A stretch of DNA of 64,000 nucleotides from Rebecca billardiae RCC1528 (taxonomy: Eukaryota; Haptophyta): positions 2,418,001 to 2,482,000 of the forward strand of contig OZ251231.1 of assembly GCA_965240325.2 (NCBI GenBank), given 5' to 3'. A program made the position numbers and the translations under genes. The notes under the pieces are model-generated. The model saw nothing but the letters and a program-made list of their open reading frames with translations, was not told the DNA's origin and did no database searches. This document shows positions 59,301 through 64,000 of this stretch, in pieces (within the stretch, counting starts at the first letter, position 1; each line of letters starts with the position of its first letter).

Positions 59301-61332
59301 GCGCCTCGCGGCGCGCGGCCGCGTGCGCAGCCGCCGTCGGCGCGCGCGCGGCCGGAGCGCCCTCGCCGCTCGCCGCGCCACCCGCCGGCACGCAGGCGGC
59401 GCCGCCCGGCGTCGGCGGCGCCGGGCTTGCCGGCCAGGCCGGGCTGCTCCCGAGCGCGCCGTCGCCCACACTCGCCGCGTCCGACGCGGCCGAGCGGACC
59501 GCCGCCGAGCGGTGCGCGCGCGCCAGGCTGAGCACTGCCTGCGCGCGCGCGCAGCTGCGCAGCAGCGGCCAGAGCGCGGCGCGCGCGAACGCCGGCAGCG
59601 GCGGGGGCGCGGGGGCGGGGCCCTCGGAGCGCGCGTGCGCCGCGGCGTCCGCGCCGAGCGCGACGGCGTGCGCCGCGCCGAAGCCCTCGCCCTCGCTGCC
59701 CGCCGCGGCCGCGTGCAGCTGCGCACACCACGGCGCGCACGCGGCGCGCAGCAGCAGCGAGCGGAGCGCGCGCGCCAGCGGGTCTGCCTCCGCCTCCGCG
59801 CGCGCGCTCGCGGCGGCGAGGCGGTCGAGCACGTCCGCGGCCGGGCGCAGCGCGAGCGCGGCCGCGGCGGCATCGCCCGCCGGGCCCGCGCTGCCCTGCG
59901 CCGCAGCCCCGGCCGCCGAGCCCGCCGCGCCGTCGGCGGGTGCACGCGCCGCCGCGGCCGGCGCGGCTGCTGCGGCCGTCGCGGCCGGCGCGCCGCCGCG
60001 AGCGCCGTCGGCGGCCGGTGCGTGCTCCGAGTCCGCGAGCGCGCAGTCGCGCAGCAGGCGGTGCACGTCGGCGAGCGCGCGGCGCAGCAGGTGCGAGCGC
60101 GCCTCGACGCCGAGCAGCGTGTGCGCCTCCGCCTCCGCCGCGAGCGCGCGCGCGCCCGAGCCGAGCCACTCAAGCGCGGCGGCAGCGGCCGCGCCGAGCG
60201 CGCGGTGAACCGCCGCGCGCGCGCCCGGCGCCGCGCGCAGCGCGTGCGCGAGCGCGCGCGCGCGGCGCGCGTGCGTGCCGCCGCGCGCGAGGGCGAGGAG
60301 CACGCAGCGCGTCGCGCCGGCCGAGCACGACAGCGCGCGCGCGAACGGCGCGGGCGCGAACGCGCCGCCGCCGCCCGGCACAAGCTGCAGCGCGTCGGAC
60401 GGCAGAGCGCACAGCGCGCGCGCGCCCGCGCGCGCGAGCGCGGCCTCGCTGCGCAGCGCGTGCCGCGCGGCGAGCGAGGCGCCGCGCAGCGCGGCCGCGC
60501 GGCGCTGCTCCAGGTGCCACGCCTGCGCGCCGTACCACGCGCCGAAGTGCGCCCACGCGTCGAGGTCGGTGACGAAGCACGCGAGGGCGAGCGCGCGCGT
60601 CGGCGCGGGCAGCGCGGCCGCCGCCGCGCGCGAGCGCGGGCCGTCCGGCGTCAGCGCGGCGGCGGCGGCGCGCGCGCCGTCGGGCGGCGTGCGCTCGTCC
60701 AAGCCGCATGCGCGCGGGCACCTCCCCGCGCCGCCCGCCGCCGTGCCGCCGCCGCCGCCGCCGCCGCCTGCGCGCTCGAGCGCGCGCGCACTCGGCGCCC
60801 CCTTGGAGCCGCCCAACTCGGTGTGGCCGAGGGCGCCGGGGCGGAAGAAGGCGCCGAGGTCGTCGCCGTTGCGCGCGCCGAGTGGCGCGCGCGTGTACGC
60901 GCCCTCGCCCTCCGCGTGCCCGCGCATCAGCGCCTCCGCCGTGCTCGGCTCGCGCGCGCGCCGCACGGTGCGCGCGAGCGCGAGCAGCAGCGTGAGCTTG
61001 TGCACGTGCGCGCTCGGCAGCGGGAAGGGGTCGGCGGCGCGCTCGTCCGGGGTTGCGAGCGCGCTGAGTAGCTCGCCCATGCGCGCGCCAGCCTCAGCGT
61101 CGGCTGGGCGCGCGCGTGCGTACGCGGCCGCGAGCAGCCGGCGGCGCGCGAGTGCGACGTCGTCCAGCGCCGGCGCGCACTCGGCGGACGCGTCGTCGAA
61201 GCGCAGGAGGAGCTCGAAGGCGCGCGCGAAGGCGGAGGCGGACGCCGCGCGAGGCGCCGCCCCGCGCCCACCACCCTCGCCCTCGGCGTGCGCGGCCACC
61301 AGCTCGCGCACGAGCGCGGGGACGCTTGGCAT
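56368..61332 (-). CDS. Gamma-tubulin complex component, GCP6-like
   Basis: 1558 aa from exons 61332-57727 and 57438-56368. The start is the first ATG (MPSVPALVRELVAAHAEG); the open frame continues upstream only through a non-ATG start. The C-terminal ~390 residues are the GRIP2 region of the Spc97/Spc98 family: VRVLIRECVVRPIAVLDAAL, then LGAHLEALQQYAIGRNADFI across the intron, LELEYACEPALGCVLDGAAL, HLLHLFSHEARHFLAALSA and the end FGALLLRLDFSGAW. The N-terminal part is Ala-rich with weaker GRIP1 resemblance. A ~700-residue low-complexity and coiled-coil insertion separates the two parts. A long central insertion is the hallmark of GCP6 among GCPs, hence the call. GCP6 helps assemble gamma-tubulin ring complexes that nucleate microtubules. 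Confidence 0.82.
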   Translation of the reverse strand: MPSVPALVRELVAAHAEGEGGGRGAAPRAASASAFARAFELLLRFDDASAECAPALDDVALARRRLLAAAYARARPADAEAGARMGELLSALATPDERAADPFPLPSAHVHKLTLLLALARTVRRAREPSTAEALMRGHAEGEGAYTRAPLGARNGDDLGAFFRPGALGHTELGGSKGAPSARALERAGGGGGGGGTAAGGAGRCPRACGLDERTPPDGARAAAAALTPDGPRSRAAAAALPAPTRALALACFVTDLDAWAHFGAWYGAQAWHLEQRRAAALRGASLAARHALRSEAALARAGARALCALPSDALQLVPGGGGAFAPAPFARALSCSAGATRCVLLALARGGTHARRARALAHALRAAPGARAAVHRALGAAAAAALEWLGSGARALAAEAEAHTLLGVEARSHLLRRALADVHRLLRDCALADSEHAPAADGARGGAPAATAAAAAPAAAARAPADGAAGSAAGAAAQGSAGPAGDAAAAALALRPAADVLDRLAAASARAEAEADPLARALRSLLLRAACAPWCAQLHAAAAGSEGEGFGAAHAVALGADAAAHARSEGPAPAPPPLPAFARAALWPLLRSCARAQAVLSLARAHRSAAVRSAASDAASVGDGALGSSPAWPASPAPPTPGGAACVPAGGAASGEGAPAARAPTAAAHAAARREAPPLPMPPAPPAPRLCATRAQLARHDAELRAYADAQRRTHAALDRARAHASAARAAEAQRVAEAAARAREAAAAAARARALEARRRARAAQAAYGESLQSQIDASAAARARADAEERAADAELATGLSAEAPLRALLGARAHDALTAEVRARLVAEHGARIAALDRRLAAARGEAEPALELPATAAAAPASAAIRMAAADGGRARGAPPAAPAPAPAPAPWPAARPEAAEAGAEEAALELAGAHAELEQLRRRLIAEAAFASLDVGADAPAAEPAQARGSAERAEAGGAQPAAGPARAQPLPAAAAAAAAPAPEVVAAAEQLGFGGSLAASPPGAPVRFATAQPAPGTGGGAPVAAAAFGPAEGAPPSALLAALPPTPPTPLPPPPTPLPAQLMHRAPQRAARLDASAAGARAPPHARAHGWSGAAEADASEDGHWGQEVRRLQLAAARAHVRAAAGPDASATAPEGGAAARARLHAAEAVLCAAAAEEAEEEAVPVRVLIRECVVRPIAVLDAALNGLAVRTLLDVSARPPPRAHTHTHTHTHTHAHTHTRTRTHTRTRAHTRTHAHTRTRARERVWAMPRARAQRRRVLLPSARGRRRAAPAERGAPAALTPARPPPRAQELALGAHLEALQQYAIGRNADFIHAISEQLLGATAEGAEAAEGGAGARARASALRPRADEPALRAWLERAAHNAGCADDPALRRLTLLRTRRGGRADGGAEAQPSAASAADALELEYACEPALGCVLDGAALAVYNRVFRLRVRVRMCALALQRLALALRAARAADARARRAPTARRAADAHGGGGGGGGAHAERARHLLHLFSHEARHFLAALSAHMAADACEGAWARLRAEALDGARPASVAELRAAHGRYLAAVCHGCLLSDEACAVHEVLHALLQLIVQAQQRATAELLHGLPTAESCASMRVACQTLREYVRYIRDALARADGGGASPFGALLLRLDFSGAWAEQGAAGAP
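57439..57726 (-). other. GCP6 intron containing a (CA)n-like microsatellite
   Basis: 288 nt, GTGAGC donor and GCGCGCAG acceptor. An ACAC/GCAC repeat fills about 57590-57705. It is stop-free and in frame. Confidence 0.75.
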
Positions 61333-61488
61333 GAGCTCCTCCCACACCGTTGGTCGCCTGCCTCGCCCGCGCGGCGCGGCTTGCCCGCGCCGCGAGAGCG
61401 CAGCAGCGGCGTCGCTGTGGACCAGGACACAGGACACTCGGCTCGCTCGGCTCCCGGACACGCGCGTCCGGCACGCGGCACGGCCGCG
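61333..61488. promoter_or_regulatory. Shared divergent promoter region, GCP6 / RAP protein
   Basis: 156 bp between opposing ATGs, nearly the same length as the VPS36/TMEM115 spacer. No TATA-like motif seen. Confidence 0.55.
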
Positions 61489-63915
61489 ATGCTGGCGCTG
61501 CTGCGAGGCGGCCGCGGCGCGGGCGGCCGCGCGCGGTGGCTCAGCACGGCGCGGCGGGAGGCGTCGGCGCTACGCCCCGCCGCCCCCGCCGCGCCGCTGC
61601 GCCCCCCGCTCCGCCCGCGCGAGGCGAAGCGAGGCGCGTGGAAGCTGCGGCAGCGGCTCAAGTCGCGGCAGCACCCGCTCGAGGTCCTCTCGCTCTACGA
61701 GCACGAGAAGCACCGGTTCGACGACGGGCTGCTCGCGGACGCGTGGTACCACGTGTACTTCACCTCCGCGCGCTGGCCCGCCGCGCGCCGGCGCGCCGAG
61801 CTGCTCGGCGCCTCGGGCGCGCGCGCGCCCGCGGCCGAGCCGCCGTGTGCGCGCGCCGCGCCGCCGCTGCACGCGCTGCAGCTGCACGTGTGCGAGCGAG
61901 CGGCGCACTTCGACGTGCGCGGCGCGGCGCGCGCGGCGTTCGCCGCGGCGAAGCTCTCGGCGCCGCCCGTGCTGCGCGCGCTCGCCCCCGCGCTGCGCGC
62001 GCACGCCGACGAGCTCGCGCTCGAGCCGCGCCGGCTGAGCAGCACGCTGTGGGCGTACGCAATGGGCGGGGTGGGCGCGCCCGAGGTGTTCGGCGCGGCG
62101 GCGCGGCACGTGCTGCGCGGGGCGGCGCTCGAGGGGTTCAACACGCACGACCTCACGCAGGCCGCGTGGGCCTTCGCCCGCGCGCACGCCGCCGGCCACG
62201 GCGTGGCCGACGGCGCGGCCGCCGTCGAGGCGATCGCGCGGCGCGCGCTGGCCATCGGCGGCGGCGGCGGCGGCGGCGGCGAGGAGCTGACGGCGAATCA
62301 GCTCTCGATCCTGGCGTGGTCGCTCGTCTCGTCGGGCGCGTCGGGCGCGCCGAGCGCCGAGCTGCTCGACCAGATCGGCGCGCGCCTCGCGCCGCGCGTG
62401 GCGGAGGTGCTTCACTTTGACCTCGCGCACGCGGCGTGGGCGATAGCCAAGGGCGGGCGCGGCCGCGCCGAGGGCGGCGCGCTGCTGGACGCGGTGCTGA
62501 CGCTGCCGGAGCAGACGCTGCGCGCGCTGCCGCCGCAGACGCTCGGCATGCTGGTGTGGGCGCTGGGCGCGAGCGGCCGGCTCGGCGGCACGGCGGCGGA
62601 CGACGACGAGCCGCGAGCCGCGGCGCCGGCCGCCGAGGCGGGCGCGCAGCAGCCGCGCGCGCGCGCGGCGCACGGCGCGCGCGCCGCGCCGCGCGCGCCG
62701 CGGCCGCTCGCGGCGCCGGGCGCGCGCGCCGACGCGTGCTCCGAGCTGGAGGACGAGGACGCGCTCGAGCTGCACGCGCCGAGCGGCAGCGCGGCCACCG
62801 ACCCCGCCGCGCCCGCGCCGCCGCCCGACCCCGCCGCGGCGCGCGGCCTCGCCGCGCTCGAGCGCGCGCTGCTGGCGCGCGCGCATGAGCTGGGCGAGCG
62901 CGAGCTCTCGCATGTCTTCACGGCGTACGCGGGGCGCAAGCCGCGCGCGCGCGCGCTGCTCGGCCGGCTGGCGGAGGTGGCGCCGCGCAAGGTGCGCACG
63001 TTCACGCCGCAGAGCCTCTCGCTCGTCGCGTGGGCGGTCGTCGCCTCGCGCACGCCCGCGCGGCCGCTGCTCGACGCGATCGCGCGCGAGGCGCACGCGC
63101 AGGCGGGCGCGCTGTCGCTCGGCGCGGCCGGCGGCGGGCTGACGGCGCGGCTGCTGTGGGCGCTGGCGGTGGGCGAGGCGGACGCGCGGCCGCTCTTCCA
63201 GGCGCTCGCGGACCGCGTCGCCGCCGAGCCCGACGCGCTCGCCGAGCTCGAGCCCGCGGTGGGCACGATCCTGTGCTGGACGTACTGCGCGATGCGCCTC
63301 TTCCCGCGGCCGCTGCTAGCGCCGCTCGTGCAGCGCTTCAATCGCACGCCGCCCGAGCGCTTCAGCAGCCGGCAGCTCGTGCAGCTGCACCAGCTGGCGA
63401 ACTCGCTCGCGCTCGAGGCGCCGCAGCTCGGCCTCGCCCTCGCGCCCGCGCTGCACGCCGCCGCGACCGACGCGATCTCGCACGGCACGCCGATCATCAC
63501 GTCGGAGCTGCACCTCGACGTGTCGAGCGCGCTCACAAGGCTGGGCGTGCCGCACGCCAACGAGGCGCTGCTGCCCGACCTCGCGTACCGGGTGGACATC
63601 GGCGTGCGCGGCACGCGCGTGGTGGTGCAGGTGAACGGCCCGGGGCACTACCTGCCGAGCGCCGCGCGCGCGCAGCGGCCGCAGCTCAGCCGCAAGCAGC
63701 GGCTGCTGCTGCGGCACGCGCGGCTCGCCGGCTGGCACGTCGTCGAGCTGCCGTACTGGGAGTGGGACGCCGCGTGGGAGCTGGACGAGCACGCGGGCGG
63801 CAGCACGGGCGCGCGCGACGCGTACCTGCGCCGCCGGCTGCAGGGGCTCGTCGACCTCGCGGGGGAGCACCCGGGTGGTGCCGGCGCAGCAGCCGCGCAC
63901 GCCCAGAGCCCCTGA
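61489..63915 (+). CDS. RAP-domain organellar RNA-binding protein (OPR/FASTK-like)
   Basis: 808 aa, single exon, ATG at 61489. The N-terminus (MLALLRGGRGAGGRARWLST) is Arg/Ala/Ser-rich and lacks acids, as expected for an organelle transit peptide. The body has helical repeats each with an aromatic core: LSSTLWAYAMGG, LTQAAWAFARAHA, LSILAWSLVSSGA, LAHAAWAIAKGG, LGMLVWALGASG, LSLVAWAVVASR and ARLLWALAVGE. The C-terminus (about residues 690-790) is a RAP domain: YRVDIGVRGTRVVVQVNGPG, then KQRLLLRHARLAGWHVVELP and YWEWD. RAP proteins with such repeats bind plastid or mitochondrial RNAs and control their processing, stability or translation. Which RNA is targeted cannot be told. A ~70-residue disordered insertion lies near residues 365-435. 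Confidence 0.88.
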   Translation: MLALLRGGRGAGGRARWLSTARREASALRPAAPAAPLRPPLRPREAKRGAWKLRQRLKSRQHPLEVLSLYEHEKHRFDDGLLADAWYHVYFTSARWPAARRRAELLGASGARAPAAEPPCARAAPPLHALQLHVCERAAHFDVRGAARAAFAAAKLSAPPVLRALAPALRAHADELALEPRRLSSTLWAYAMGGVGAPEVFGAAARHVLRGAALEGFNTHDLTQAAWAFARAHAAGHGVADGAAAVEAIARRALAIGGGGGGGGEELTANQLSILAWSLVSSGASGAPSAELLDQIGARLAPRVAEVLHFDLAHAAWAIAKGGRGRAEGGALLDAVLTLPEQTLRALPPQTLGMLVWALGASGRLGGTAADDDEPRAAAPAAEAGAQQPRARAAHGARAAPRAPRPLAAPGARADACSELEDEDALELHAPSGSAATDPAAPAPPPDPAAARGLAALERALLARAHELGERELSHVFTAYAGRKPRARALLGRLAEVAPRKVRTFTPQSLSLVAWAVVASRTPARPLLDAIAREAHAQAGALSLGAAGGGLTARLLWALAVGEADARPLFQALADRVAAEPDALAELEPAVGTILCWTYCAMRLFPRPLLAPLVQRFNRTPPERFSSRQLVQLHQLANSLALEAPQLGLALAPALHAAATDAISHGTPIITSELHLDVSSALTRLGVPHANEALLPDLAYRVDIGVRGTRVVVQVNGPGHYLPSAARAQRPQLSRKQRLLLRHARLAGWHVVELPYWEWDAAWELDEHAGGSTGARDAYLRRRLQGLVDLAGEHPGGAGAAAAHAQSP

Positions 63916-64000
63916 CGGCGATTGGATCGCGCCTGCCGCCCGGCGCGCCCGACTCGGCCGACGGCTGCAGCCCGGTGGAGTTTGGCCAGCAGTAGTCTTC

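Noticed and set aside
57804-60383. 859-codon and other long frames within GCP6
   Set aside because: Extreme Arg/Ala/Ser composition from GC-rich codons in other frames; only the GCP6 frame has the GRIP2 motifs.

Overview
This window is nuclear DNA of a GC-rich, flagellated, unicellular eukaryote. A haptophyte-type alga is my best guess, but this is inference; a pelagophyte or another GC-rich alga is possible. The reasons are: spliceosomal introns with GTGCGC-type donors and one GC donor, Ala/Arg/Gly-rich proteins, GGC/GCG tracts, an outer-dynein-arm docking protein, an organellar-type TilS and RAP protein, and EsV-1-7 cysteine-repeat proteins, which are known from brown and other algae and from large algal DNA viruses.

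Layout, housekeeping part. 1-794: 3' end of a response-regulator receiver gene. 3250-4247: unrecognised gene. 4463-7095: Ulp1/SENP-type protease. 9028-11013: NMD3. 11218-12411: VPS36. 12567-13601: TMEM115-like protein. 18708-19661: TatD nuclease. 19906-21852: bestrophin. 24187-25223: conserved-looking protein of unknown function. 25464-27452: TilS. 28620-30541: UBA/PUB-domain protein. 30844-33690: ODAD1/DC2-like docking protein. 34508-37108: DUF4139 protein with a ubiquitin domain spliced into its middle. 56368-61332: GCP6-like gamma-tubulin complex subunit. 61489-63915: RAP-domain protein. Twelve of these genes form six head-to-head pairs whose start codons lie 155-302 bp apart.

Layout, accessory part. 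From 37.1 to 56.7 kb the DNA is built by duplication and insertion. An EsV-1-7 gene between the convergent DUF4139 and GCP6 genes was tandemly duplicated in units of 3518 bp. The two duplication junctions fuse the truncated GCP6 and DUF4139 3' ends at a shared 12-bp sequence. The first unit was then split by about 9.2 kb of nested insertions, separated by (AT)n, (CA)n and (CT)n microsatellites. These insertions include a fourth EsV-1-7 gene with 19 repeats.

Mobile elements. Two families of elements without long terminal inverted repeats are visible. Family A has four copies (7.3, 14.5, 22.2 and 41.5 kb); it has a long 5' hairpin and a 3' hairpin GACCGCG-GAA-CGCGGTC, and two copies carry captured exon-like sequence. 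Family B starts GTCTAGCC and ends with a 3-nt-loop hairpin, then six bases ending CAC, next to (AT)n. Two family B copies are joined exactly head to tail. No transposase or Rep/helicase gene is present, so all copies here look non-autonomous. No rRNA, convincing tRNA or CRISPR was found.
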